Shown piece by piece: positions 1 through 9,194 of a DNA stretch of 64,000 bases (the stretch's first letter is position 1; each line of letters opens with the position of its first letter). Source of the DNA: Methanosarcina sp. UBA289 (GTDB lineage Archaea > Halobacteriota > Methanosarcinia > Methanosarcinales > Methanosarcinaceae); contig DAKJ01000015.1 in assembly GCA_002496565.1 (NCBI GenBank), positions 110,953-174,952 of the forward strand, in the 5' to 3' direction. Position numbers and translations under genes: made by a program. The notes under the pieces are model-generated. The model did not search any database, had not been told where the DNA came from, and was given only the letters and a program-made list of their open reading frames with translations.

Positions 1-208
1 CTGATGTCAAAATACAGCATTCGTGAAAAGTCATGAACCCTTAACGACAATACTTGCTGGCAGCTCTACTCTGCTTTGAGGTTACGCAATGAACCTGATG
101 ATCCGGAAAAAAATCGCCTACTCAGTCTATCTATAGAGGAAAATGGTTGCCAACTAAGAAATATCCCGGCAGGGGATACTGCCGGATGGGTAGCTCACTC
201 TCCGTATC
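1..208. other. Window-edge non-coding stretch with a short hairpin
   Basis: No convincing gene is seen between the window edge and the 3' end of the nucleotidase gene. A 7-bp perfect hairpin (CCGGCAG at 166-172 with CTGCCGG at 179-185, 6-nt loop) lies just beyond the nucleotidase stop codon and could end that transcript, although no long U tract follows it. A 66-codon plus-strand reading frame here overlaps the nucleotidase gene and has no family resemblance. Confidence 0.35.
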
Positions 209-1960
209 TTATTTTTCCAGAACTATACGGTTTTCAGATCCGGGAGTTAGAGGAGAGAAAGCAGCAAGGTAATTGACAAAGGTATCCAAATCTGAAGATC
301 CTACCTTTCTATCGGTCCCTGTCTTCATTACAGAGAAATTATCGCCTCCATCGGCCAGGAAGCCATTCACTGTTACACGGTAAGAGCTGCTCGGGTCTAT
401 AGAGGTTCCATTGATTTTTATACTGGAGATATTGACCTTTTCGCCCGTGGGGGCGCTTTCGTTCCAGGTATAACTGAAGCCCTTTGAGACCTGCAATATT
501 CGCTTACTTCCAGGGGACGGATTGTCGAACTGCTGTTCCAGCAAAGCGTCGATCTGAGTGCCATTTAAGGTCATTGTGACCAGGTTGTTTCCAAAAGGCT
601 GGACACTGAAGGCCTCGCCATAAGTGACCTGACCGGGCAGTTCCCCACCGCTGAGTTGATCATATACCAAGTCTGCGCGAATGCCTCCCGGATTCATAAA
701 AGCTACCACAGCACCGCCATCTTCTGGGTTAGAGGTAGCATAGAGTTGAGCATCGGCTATAACATCGCCAAGAGCAGATTCACCGGAATTAATGGCTGCC
801 CTTGTGATATTGCCCGCGATGTTACCAATCACCTTGTTCGCACGGGGCGCAACCAGAGATTTGTATTTCTCGATCAGCTCGCTTACTTCGGAATCTTCAG
901 GAACGTCTCTCGACACTATGACATTTCTCGACCTTCCCTCGATCACATCACAGGTCTTGTTGCTTATCACCAGATCAATATCTGTGAGTACATTACCTGC
1001 TGAACCTGCTTCTGTCACCGGGCGGCCATCAATAACTGCATTGTAGGCCTGATGGGTGTGGCCAGTGACGAAAACATCTACTTCATCGTCGGTGGCTTTG
1101 ATGACATCCACAATCGGGCCGCTCATATTCAGGCTCTCGTTATATAATCCTTCCTGGGAGCCGCCATCGTGGATGATCACCACTATGGTTTCTACGCCCT
1201 TATCTTTCAGTTTTTCGACCTGTTCATTAATGGTCTCGGCCTCATCCAGGAACCTGAGCCCTTCCACTCCTGAGGGAGTCACTTTAGACGGCGTGTCTTT
1301 CAGGGAAATTCCGATGAACCCTATGGGTACTCCTTGGACGTAGGTAATGTTGTAGGCAGGGAATATTGTGTCGTTAGTGCTTTCATCGACCATATTCGCA
1401 GCCAGAAATTGAAATTGTGCTCCTTCAAAGGAAGAGTTTCTCAGGTTTCCGCCCGTCGGGTCAGAGTCGCCATTTTGAATGCGTATGAGCTCGTCTATCC
1501 CCTTGTCCAGCTCGTGGTTGCCCACAGCTGAGAAATCTAATTCCATCATATTGAGAGCCTTTATTGTTGGCTCATCGTGGAATAGGGATGAAAGAAGCGG
1601 GCTAGCACCCATAGAGTCTCCAGCCGAGACCACAAACGTATTGGGGTTCTCAGAACTGAGTTCCTTTATGTGGGTAGCCAGATACTGCATGCCTCCGGCA
1701 TCGACGCGAATGGGATCTCCGGTCTCGTTATAGCCTTTAACCACCTTGCCGGCTGATGGCTCAAGCTGGCCGTGAAGATCATTAACGGCCAGGATCTGGA
1801 CTTCTAATGTATCTTCTTGCGTATCTTCTAATGCACCCTTCTCAGGTTCTGAAGCCTCCAAGCAGCCAAGTGAAGCCAGAGAAACAAGTATCATCAGGCA
1901 TAACTGAAGGGCAAGGTGCCTATTGAATTTATTTATCAAATAATTGTACTTTTTTAACAA
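209..1960 (-). CDS. 5'-nucleotidase / 2',3'-cyclic phosphodiesterase family lipoprotein (UshA-like)
   Basis: This is a secreted calcineurin-like phosphoesterase of the bifunctional nucleotidase family, expected to hydrolyse nucleotides or related phosphate esters outside the membrane. The N-terminus is a hydrophobic signal ending in a lipobox-like SLGC (Cys about residue 33), which suggests lipid anchoring. The metallophosphatase domain shows NDLHGQ (about 58), GNHELD (about 146) and GHTHQ (about 299), the usual metal ligands. The C-terminal 5'-nucleotidase domain contains NPGGIRADL (about 420). At 583 aa it is a normal length for the family. The start is a TTG seven bases after GAGGG; an ATG nearer that motif is out of frame. 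It is apparently monocistronic. The family is clear, but the exact substrate is not. Confidence 0.9.
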   Translation of the reverse strand: MLKKYNYLINKFNRHLALQLCLMILVSLASLGCLEASEPEKGALEDTQEDTLEVQILAVNDLHGQLEPSAGKVVKGYNETGDPIRVDAGGMQYLATHIKELSSENPNTFVVSAGDSMGASPLLSSLFHDEPTIKALNMMELDFSAVGNHELDKGIDELIRIQNGDSDPTGGNLRNSSFEGAQFQFLAANMVDESTNDTIFPAYNITYVQGVPIGFIGISLKDTPSKVTPSGVEGLRFLDEAETINEQVEKLKDKGVETIVVIIHDGGSQEGLYNESLNMSGPIVDVIKATDDEVDVFVTGHTHQAYNAVIDGRPVTEAGSAGNVLTDIDLVISNKTCDVIEGRSRNVIVSRDVPEDSEVSELIEKYKSLVAPRANKVIGNIAGNITRAAINSGESALGDVIADAQLYATSNPEDGGAVVAFMNPGGIRADLVYDQLSGGELPGQVTYGEAFSVQPFGNNLVTMTLNGTQIDALLEQQFDNPSPGSKRILQVSKGFSYTWNESAPTGEKVNISSIKINGTSIDPSSSYRVTVNGFLADGGDNFSVMKTGTDRKVGSSDLDTFVNYLAAFSPLTPGSENRIVLEK

Positions 1961-2481
1961 TACCCATCCCTCTTTAAGCGCTAAAATTTGAGTGATCTCA
2001 AAACAGTCTTTTAAATTTCCTTGATGCCGTTTTTATATAATCAGGATTTGAGCGATTGAGCCGCTTAATTACAATTGTATTATCTTTAACTTGTACCTCA
2101 AATGTGTAAATCCTGACAATATAAATTTTTGGATATCTTTGTATTTTAAAATATTTATATGTGAAACTATTTAAATGTGATATTGTTTTAATGTGATATT
2201 GTTTATCTGTGAATGATTGTAAGCCTTCATAGTTAGCTACCTTTTTCTGAGAACCTTTGAAAAAAAGAGTATTTGCTGATAGGAAATCCTATATTCAAAT
2301 TTCTTAAAAATGTTGACAATGACTCTGTATACTAACAAATTATGCATATAAAAACGGAAAACAGTATAATCTTACTTCATATCTTGCTTCAGAATTTAGT
2401 TTTTAGAATTATATCGAATTATTTTACGGGTATCAGGAAATAAAAAAAGAATTATAAGTTTTGACCTCGTTAGAGTAGATA
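1961..2481. other. Intergenic region, AT-rich, with a short tandem repeat
   Basis: No gene is visible in these roughly 520 bases, which separate two minus-strand genes. The region contains a 15-bp direct repeat (AATGTGATATTGTTT at 2174-2188 and 2190-2204) in a very AT-rich stretch that probably includes the nucleotidase promoter. No function can be assigned to the repeat. Confidence 0.5.
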
Positions 2482-2871
2482 TTAACGTCTTCCACTCCGC
2501 TTGATTCTTGTAGTGGTTGTTTTTACTTTCGGTTTTGTTTTGTCTCTGGCATCTGGACTTACTGACTTTTTATTTGTCGTATCGGTTGGGTCTTTTGCGT
2601 CAACCTTTTTAGAGAGGTCGGAAGCATCCGTTTTTTTTGTAGTGTCAGGGGTCATGTAAGTTTTTGCAGTCTGGATACCTGGTGTTATGTACCTGTTTAT
2701 GAGATTTGACCAGAATAACATTGACCAGAAACTAGGATGTCCGCTCTGGCTACTATTATATGAAGGTGTTGTTGTATTGTTATTGTCTTGTGCGGTTTGC
2801 TCCTGTCCTATACAACCGCTAAATCCGCTGGTAATCAGCATTACAACTAATAAAAAACTTATTTTTTTCAT
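2482..2871 (-). CDS. Small hypothetical lipoprotein
   Basis: A 129-residue protein starts at the ATG eight bases after AGAGG; an upstream in-frame ATG lacks a ribosome site. Residues 1-20 form a lysine-plus-hydrophobic signal ending in the lipobox SGC, so it should be a membrane-anchored lipoprotein. The mature part is low complexity: an N/T/S-rich segment, a short aromatic stretch (HPSFWSMLFW), then a highly charged, Lys/Thr/Asp-rich tail ending in basic residues. No catalytic motif is seen. It resembles the many short lipoproteins of Methanosarcina envelopes, and the function is unknown. Confidence 0.65.
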   Translation of the reverse strand: MKKISFLLVVMLITSGFSGCIGQEQTAQDNNNTTTPSYNSSQSGHPSFWSMLFWSNLINRYITPGIQTAKTYMTPDTTKKTDASDLSKKVDAKDPTDTTNKKSVSPDARDKTKPKVKTTTTRIKRSGRR

Positions 2872-3282
2872 TAAAAAGCCTCTGTTAAAACGCATCTTAT
2901 TATTGATAAGAGTGTTGTCGGAGTGTTGAATTTCATTGATCTATAACGGGTTAATCTCTGGGGCATCTGTTTCCAAATTGGCAATTGATATTTCTGAGAG
3001 TTTTGGGAGTTTCAGGCACTTTATTCTTTTGTATTGATTCGTTCATTTGAACTATTTTGTTCATTATAAAGTTATCAGCTTGAAGTTCTGTATTTTCTCT
3101 TTAAGCTTTATATTTACGCTTTTTTGAAAATATATTGTAAATATTACTTATTTTTGATCCGGATATTAAAAAGATGCTACTGGATGTTTTGTAAAAGGAT
3201 ATCCAGAAAGGTTGCTATAACTCGATTTTCAGATCTTAAAGTGCAAAAAAACAAGCTTAATAATTAGAAAATCAGCAACACC
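2872..3282. other. Intergenic region with nothing recognised
   Basis: About 410 AT-rich bases lie between the small lipoprotein and the membrane hydrolase, both on the minus strand. No reading frame, strong hairpin or repeat was recognised. It probably holds the promoter of the lipoprotein gene and the 3' end of the hydrolase transcript. Confidence 0.4.
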
Positions 3283-3837
3283 TTATTCATCCTTATACTT
3301 ATTTTGCCCAAATCCTTTTATTAACCAGTATAAAGTCAAAATAACTATTACCCCTATCCCCAAGATTTCAGGAACGGAAGAGCGTGAGAGATGAAATGTA
3401 AAAGATTTTTCTAACATTTTTATTAAATATTCTATTCCAGTGGAATCAATGTGGGTTCTGGGAAACTCCAGTCCGAGGAGTGGCCAGAGTAAAGTCTTGG
3501 GACTTGCCCACATATGATCTTCCAGAAGGTGGAAGAAGGAGCCTGAAGCAAGGGAGAGAACCTTGATATCACTCTTATTTATATCGCTTTTCTTTTTGTA
3601 TATGTATAAACCAGCTAAAAATAATGATAAAGAGAACAACAGGGTATGAGCTATAATGCGTCCACTTGAAAAGGTAGAAGCAAAGATAATCATTCCTATA
3701 GGTTTGTCTATTAAGTCGGGCAAGAGAGCTCCAACGGCTAAGTATTTTGGATCTATAATAGTTCTCAGCCGAGGTATGAAAATCCCAAGTCCGAAGAATA
3801 TTCCCAGTGTAACCCCTATGTGCCCAAAAAGAAGCAT
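3283..3837 (-). CDS. Membrane-bound metal-dependent hydrolase (DUF457/YdjM-like)
   Basis: A 184-residue integral membrane protein with four to five hydrophobic segments. Histidines are spaced as in the YdjM/DUF457 membrane-bound hydrolase family: H near the N-terminus (LLFGHIGVTLG), PDLIDKP at about 41-47, AHTLLFSLSLF at about 63, and a later HLLEDHMW motif. These conserved H/D residues on the membrane face are thought to bind metal. The start ATG directly opens the first membrane segment. It stands alone upstream of the IS element. The fold is reasonably supported, but the substrate is unknown for the family. Confidence 0.65.
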   Translation of the reverse strand: MLLFGHIGVTLGIFFGLGIFIPRLRTIIDPKYLAVGALLPDLIDKPIGMIIFASTFSSGRIIAHTLLFSLSLFLAGLYIYKKKSDINKSDIKVLSLASGSFFHLLEDHMWASPKTLLWPLLGLEFPRTHIDSTGIEYLIKMLEKSFTFHLSRSSVPEILGIGVIVILTLYWLIKGFGQNKYKDE

Positions 3838-4129
3838 CGTAAAATAAGAACACTGTAGTTATATATAAATATAGTCCACCTCTTTTTAAAATTTTAAAAT
3901 GTCATTGTGCTTATTTAAAGACATTCTTTTATTGTATAGATTGATAGTTTAGTGGACTCATAATATAAAAAATAAAAAAAGGTTAAATTTTATAGTCGTA
4001 ATTTATTATTTTTTTTCTGTACATTAGATATTTTGTAAGTTAAATGATTTATACAAAACTTCTCAATATCAGCTCCAAGAGGCTGAAATAACCCAAATAA
4101 AACTATCAGATTATTTATCTCAGGTTAAT

Positions 4130-4137
4130 AATTCATT
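4130..4137. repeat. Target site duplication, left copy (IS1-family element)
   Basis: AATTCATT directly abuts the left terminal inverted repeat and is repeated exactly at 5300-5307 after the right end. The 8-bp length fits the 8-9 bp duplications made by IS1-family transposases. Confidence 0.9.
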
Positions 4138-4149
4138 GGTGCTCCCTTG

Positions 4150-5242
4150 TTAATTAGTTGATATTTTAATACACCTGTAATTTAGCAATTTTGTTAAAGT
4201 CCATTTACTCCTAGTTATTCCATATTTTTTTGCAGGTGTGTTTTTCTCAATACTTCCATTTTCCTTTTCTTTCTTTAATCCCATGTGATCTCTACAAAAG
4301 TTAAAATGAGTGCAGTAAAGTCTCATTTGATTGTAGAGAAACCTGATTTTCTTTGAGAATCCTATCGTTTTTCTTGAAACTCTGTTATTATCTTGTCTAA
4401 AAGTTAGATTTTGTCTCTCAAGTAAACTCGTTGATATTTCACTTTGATCTATATTTTCACCAAAAATAACTCTTTTTTCTACTTTTTGGAGCTTCTTTCC
4501 CTTCTTGTTTTTGACAACCTGAGCATATTTCAAATTTTCATCAGGTATTATTGCTGGTTTCTTAGGTCTTCCTTTCTTTCCTGTTCTAGGAAACTCCATC
4601 CATTCTCCGTATTTTTTCAGAAAAGCTTCTGCATAGAATTTTAATCCATCTGTAACGAAAAGAGGTTTTGAATCTGAAAGATGTTTATCTGTAGTTTTTA
4701 TCAATTCATCTGCTACATACTGTTTTCTTGGTCCCAATATAAAATCAATAATTAACCTGAACTCAGGAGCAAAGCTTACCCACATCCAGGTCCCCTCATC
4801 TTCATTTTCTGTTCTTGGCGCAACTTTTTTTCGACTATTACCCACAATTCATCCATTTCAACTTTTGAAATGTTGAGGTCTTTCATCAAATCTTCATTTA
4901 CCTTCTCACATTGTTTCGCTGCGCGAAACAACCAGTTACTAACTGTAGCTGGCTGAACTTCCAGTACATCAGCAATGGCTTGTATTGACATTCCTTTGAT
5001 AGCCATCTTTAAGGCTAATATGATAACAGATTCGTCTTTTCGAACATTATCAAAGAAGGTATTAGTTCGATCATTGAATACTCTGCCGCATTCGCGGCAG
5101 ATATATTTCCGAACTCTCTTGTTCTTGATTTGATAGGTACCGTTGCCTATGATATTTCCTTTTCCAGAAATACGTAGAATTTACATTCTTTATTAGGACA
5201 AAAAACGTCAGTAAACTTTGGTTTTGCTCCTCGTTTCCCCAT
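4150..5242 (-). pseudogene. IS1-family transposase (InsA-InsB' type), frameshifted
   Basis: Translation from ATG 5242 gives an N-terminal zinc-finger segment (FCPNKEC, then after a frame change YICRECGRVF), followed by an HTH segment (AIADVLEVQPATVSNWL) and the catalytic part. The DDE residues are visible as MDELW, VTDGL and LLERQN, in the order known for IS1. Three frames are needed. One change near 5155-5170 looks like loss of one base (the protein should run KFYGISGKGNII) and is inactivating. The second, at 4824-4830, is the classic A AAA AAG slippery heptamer and probably the element's own programmed -1 frameshift. The stop codon lies inside the left terminal repeat. Confidence 0.85.
4824..4830 (-). 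promoter_or_regulatory. Predicted programmed -1 frameshift site (A AAA AAG)
   Basis: In the zero frame the codons read GAA AAA AAG, which gives the slippery heptamer A AAA AAG. Slipping back one base joins the HTH frame (ending shortly after MDELWVIVEKK) to the catalytic frame (KKVAPRTENEDEG). IS1 elements are known to make their transposase by -1 frameshifting on an A-rich tract, so this reading is consistent with the family. Confidence 0.7.
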
Positions 5243-5299
5243 TGTAATAATATATACCAAATCTAATATATAAAATCAACTAAATATAATAGGAGCACC

Positions 5300-5307
5300 A
5301 ATTCATT
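5300..5307. repeat. Target site duplication, right copy
   Basis: AATTCATT immediately follows the right inverted repeat and matches the left copy at 4130-4137 exactly. Confidence 0.9.
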
Positions 5308-6145
5308 ATTTTTGAAGATTTTTATAGCCCCGTTTTATCGATTTTAAAATAAAAAACATTTCTGAAGCTAGTGTGTGTTTGAAAATAAAAGATTCAAAGA
5401 AGCAATTTTAAGTTTTGATGTATTGTCATAAAGTATACTTTATGAAAAGCGGAAATATCGACACGCGTTAATTCCTTACAATATTTACATAAATCTACTA
5501 AAATATTCTAATGTAGATAATTTTTTATATAATGGCATGATTTAGCCATTTGTTGTATGATTACAAGTTCAAAAACCGCTCTTCTTGTAGTCTACGATTT
5601 TTTTTCCTCCTTTTTTTTTGGGAATTAGTTCCTGGCTTAACAGGGTTATTCACGCTGGTTTGTAGAGATAATAATTTTCTGGACTGAAAGTATTGAAGGC
5701 AAACAGATATGAAATTTCAAGTAATAAAGTTATACAATTCACTATCAATAAACATAATCTACTGAATCTGAATTCAAAGAACCACTTATTTATTGCTTAA
5801 TACTTTCACTCCGCTATATCACTCTATTAATAAAAAGTCTGCATTCTGCTGTGTGTATTGAAAAACTGGGTAGTATGAATCCGAAAATCGTCATCTGTGG
5901 CAAAAGTGAAATCAACCTTCGGTAATTATCACTACTTATTTATAATAATGCATAGAATTATCTGGCTAAAATAATAGCCTGGTAATTGAATATAAATTTT
6001 AAACTTTTTCAAAAAAGTTTCGTAAATTCAGAAATTTCTATTAATTCTGGAGCTCTTAGATCTCAAACTTTAAAATTCAGACTTGATTCAAACTTTAAAT
6101 TCTCATTTAACTGATTCAACTGGATAAAAACCCGAGAGAAGGAAA
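5308..6145. other. Long leader/intergenic region before uvrA
   Basis: About 840 AT-rich bases contain no gene I can support. Features seen are a run of T and C around 5598-5620 and a palindrome at 6001-6020 (AAACTTTTT / AAAAAGTTT, 2-nt loop) that belongs to a dispersed hairpin family in this window. The uvr promoter must lie in the last few hundred bases; the ribosome site GAGAGAAGG precedes the uvrA ATG. Confidence 0.5.
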
Positions 6146-9100
6146 ATGAAAAATATTATTATCAAAGGGGCACGGGAACACAACCTGAAAAACATCACGG
6201 TGGAACTCCCGCGGGACAAATTAATTGTTATTACAGGGGTATCAGGCTCAGGGAAATCTACCCTGGCTTTTGACACGATTTATGCCGAAGGGCAGCGGCG
6301 CTATGTGGAGTCTCTCTCGGCTTATGCGCGGCAGTTCCTCGGGATTATGAACAAGCCGGATGTTGACAGCATCGAAGGGTTATCTCCGGCAATTTCCATT
6401 GAGCAGAAAACAACCTCAAAAAATCCACGAAGTACGGTAGGGACAGTTACTGAAATTTATGATTACCTGAGACTGCTTTTTGCAAGAGTCGGTACGCCTT
6501 ACTGTCCGACCCACAACATAAAGATCGAGTCTCAATCCCCTGAAAAGATTGCCGACAGCCTTAGCAGGGTATGTGAGGGTATGGTTACCATCCTCGCACC
6601 TGTAGTCCGCCAGAAGAAAGGAACATACCAGCACCTTTTCAGGGAACTAAATAGCGAAGGCTTCGCCCGGATGAGGGTAAACGGCGAGATCCACAGGACT
6701 GACGATGAGATTAACCTTGACCGTTACAAAAAACACGATATCGAAGTCGTTATTGACCGATTGGACCCCTCCGAAGACCGTTCCAGGCTCGTCGAAGCCT
6801 GTGAAAATGCCCTCCAGAAAGCAGACGGGCTCTTAATTGCGGTTGATTCGGACGGAAAAGATCACCTTTATTCCTCAAATATGGCCTGTCCGGTATGCGG
6901 CATGGCCTTCGAAGAACTCCAGCCCAGAATGTTTTCCTTCAACAGTCCTTTCGGGGCTTGTGAAGCCTGCAATGGGCTAGGGTTTAAGATGGAGTTTGAC
7001 CCTGACCTGATTATTCCGAATAAAACCCTCTGTATTGCAGACGGCGCGGTCACCTTGTATAGAAATTATCTGGACAGTTATAGGAGCCAGCATCTAGCAG
7101 CTGTGGCAAAACACTTCGGTTTTGATATTTTTACCCCGATTGAAGCTCTCACAGCTGAGCAGTATAACGCTCTTATGTACGGTTCGGACGAAAGCATGCA
7201 GTTCAACATGAGCATGAAAAACGGGGACGTCTCCTGGTCTCACAAAGGCTCCTGGGAAGGGCTGATCCCGCAGTCCGAGAGGCTGTATGGTCAGACAAAA
7301 TCCGACTACAGGCGGAAGGAGCTTGAAAAATTCATGCAGGTTAAGCCCTGCCCTAAATGCGAAGGCAAGCGCCTGAAGGAAAAAGTTCTTGCAGTAAAAT
7401 TTGGCGGGAAATCCATTGTGGATATAGCCGATCTCTCAATTCTGGAATGCGTCCAGTTTTTCGAAAACGTAGAGCTCTCGGAAAAGGAAAGGGAGATCGC
7501 AAAGCAGGTCTTAAAGGAGATCCGATCCAGGCTCGTCTTCCTTGAGCATGTGGGGCTCGGTTATCTCACCCTTTCTCGCAGCTCAGGTACTCTCTCGGGC
7601 GGGGAAGCCCAGAGAATCCGGCTGGCTACCCAGATTGGCTCAAACCTCATGGGTGTGCTCTATGTGCTCGACGAACCCTCAATAGGGCTGCACCAAAGAG
7701 ACAATGAGCGGCTTATCCAGACCCTCCAGACCCTGCGGGATCTTGGAAATACCCTGATAGTCGTGGAACACGATGAGGATACTATCCGAGCTGCAGACTA
7801 TGTACTCGATGTAGGTCCAGGCGCAGGCGTGCATGGGGGTTATGTGGTAGCCGAAGGGACGCCTGAAGAAATAGAAAAGAACCCAGAGTCCTTGACAGGT
7901 CAATACCTCTCAGGAGTAAAGCAGATAAAACCGCCTGCCCTCCGCCGGCATAGTGATGCTTTTATCAGGCTTAAAGGGTGCAGGGCGAACAACCTGAAGA
8001 ACATAGACGCGAATATTCCTATAGGGGTCATGACCGTGGTTACAGGCGTGTCTGGTTCCGGAAAGTCCACGCTAATTTATGATACTCTGTACAAAGCCTT
8101 GACGAAGAAGATAAATAAATCAAATGTAACACCAGGAGACTATGACGAGCTAGTTTTCGATTCCGAGATCGATAAGGTAATAGTTATTGACCAGAGCCCT
8201 ATCGGCAGAACGCCTCGCTCGAACCCTGCCACCTACACCAAGGTCTTTGATGCCATAAGACAGGCTTTTGCCGAAACAAAGGAAGCAAAAATCCGGGGCT
8301 ATAAAAACGGGCGTTTCTCTTTCAATGTAAAAGGAGGACGCTGTGAAGCCTGCCAGGGAGACGGGTTGATAAAAATCGAAATGAACTTCCTGTCTGATGT
8401 TTACATCGAATGTGAGGAATGCAAGGGCACACGCTACAACCGGGAAACCCTCGAAGTAAAATACAGGGGCAAGTCGATAGCTGAAGTCCTGGACATGACC
8501 ATCGAAGAAGCTGCTGAACATTTCGAGAACATCCCTTCAATCAAAAGAAAACTCGATACTCTAATAAGAGTTGGGCTGGGCTATATCAAACTCGGCCAAA
8601 GCTCAACAACGCTTTCAGGTGGGGAAGCCCAGAGGATCAAGCTGACAAGGGAACTCTCCAAAAAGTGCACCGGAAAGACGATTTATCTCCTTGATGAACC
8701 CACAACCGGGCTTCACTTCCATGATGTCAAAAAACTCATATCAGTTCTCAACAGGCTTGTGGCAAAAGGAAACACTGTAGTTGTAATAGAGCACAACCTG
8801 GACGTAATAAAATCCGCAGACTATATCATCGACCTTGGTCCTGAAGGTGGAAACGCAGGCGGAGAAATTATTGCCGAAGGAACTCCAGAGGAAGTGTCCA
8901 CGATTCAGGGAAGCTATACTGCCCGCTTCCTTGCTCCCAAACTTTCACAGTCATATCTCGATATGTCGGGAGAAGAGCCTATAGAAGCCGTTTTCGAAGA
9001 AGGGGAAGAATTTGAGGCTGATTATGAAGGTCTTGATGGCGATCTAAATGAGGATTCCGAAGACTTTGAAGAAGACTCGGAAGAAGCTTCCAGAGATTTC

Positions 9101-9151
9101 AAGCATAGCAAACACAGAACCGATAAAACTTTTGAAGAACAGTTGATCTAA
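6146..9151 (+). CDS. uvrA: Excinuclease ABC subunit A
   Basis: UvrA is the DNA-damage-sensing ATPase of bacterial-type nucleotide excision repair; a dimer loads UvrB at lesions. Two ABC ATPase modules are present: Walker A GVSGSGKST at about 31-39 and 634-642, and signature LSGGEAQRI at about 482 and 822. Zinc-binding CxxC pairs lie at about 248-275 (CPVC/CEAC) and 732-759 (CEAC/CEEC). At 1001 aa it is longer than the usual 940 or so, because of a very acidic C-terminal tail from about residue 940 rich in Glu/Asp. It starts at the ATG after GAGAGAAGG and heads the uvrA-uvrC-uvrB cluster, which methanogens are thought to have obtained from bacteria. Confidence 0.98.
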   Translation: MKNIIIKGAREHNLKNITVELPRDKLIVITGVSGSGKSTLAFDTIYAEGQRRYVESLSAYARQFLGIMNKPDVDSIEGLSPAISIEQKTTSKNPRSTVGTVTEIYDYLRLLFARVGTPYCPTHNIKIESQSPEKIADSLSRVCEGMVTILAPVVRQKKGTYQHLFRELNSEGFARMRVNGEIHRTDDEINLDRYKKHDIEVVIDRLDPSEDRSRLVEACENALQKADGLLIAVDSDGKDHLYSSNMACPVCGMAFEELQPRMFSFNSPFGACEACNGLGFKMEFDPDLIIPNKTLCIADGAVTLYRNYLDSYRSQHLAAVAKHFGFDIFTPIEALTAEQYNALMYGSDESMQFNMSMKNGDVSWSHKGSWEGLIPQSERLYGQTKSDYRRKELEKFMQVKPCPKCEGKRLKEKVLAVKFGGKSIVDIADLSILECVQFFENVELSEKEREIAKQVLKEIRSRLVFLEHVGLGYLTLSRSSGTLSGGEAQRIRLATQIGSNLMGVLYVLDEPSIGLHQRDNERLIQTLQTLRDLGNTLIVVEHDEDTIRAADYVLDVGPGAGVHGGYVVAEGTPEEIEKNPESLTGQYLSGVKQIKPPALRRHSDAFIRLKGCRANNLKNIDANIPIGVMTVVTGVSGSGKSTLIYDTLYKALTKKINKSNVTPGDYDELVFDSEIDKVIVIDQSPIGRTPRSNPATYTKVFDAIRQAFAETKEAKIRGYKNGRFSFNVKGGRCEACQGDGLIKIEMNFLSDVYIECEECKGTRYNRETLEVKYRGKSIAEVLDMTIEEAAEHFENIPSIKRKLDTLIRVGLGYIKLGQSSTTLSGGEAQRIKLTRELSKKCTGKTIYLLDEPTTGLHFHDVKKLISVLNRLVAKGNTVVVIEHNLDVIKSADYIIDLGPEGGNAGGEIIAEGTPEEVSTIQGSYTARFLAPKLSQSYLDMSGEEPIEAVFEEGEEFEADYEGLDGDLNEDSEDFEEDSEEASRDFKHSKHRTDKTFEEQLI

Positions 9152-9194
9152 GTTTATTTAAGCTACCTGAAAAACTTGAATATGAGGTTTAAAA

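Larger units (their letters stand above)
4138..5299 (-). mobile_element. IS1-family insertion sequence, complete ends, broken transposase
   Basis: A 1,162-bp element bounded by imperfect inverted repeats: both ends begin GGTGCTCC reading inward, with further matches (TTAGTTGAT) about 20 bases in. It is flanked by an exact 8-bp direct repeat. The only content is a minus-strand transposase of IS1 type. Clean ends plus an intact target duplication imply fairly recent insertion. The transposase is interrupted near its N-terminus, so this copy probably moves only if a full transposase acts in trans. Confidence 0.92.

Noticed and set aside
76..276. 66-codon plus-strand frame at the window start
   Set aside because: It overlaps the 3' end of the nucleotidase gene on the other strand and has no family resemblance or ribosome site.
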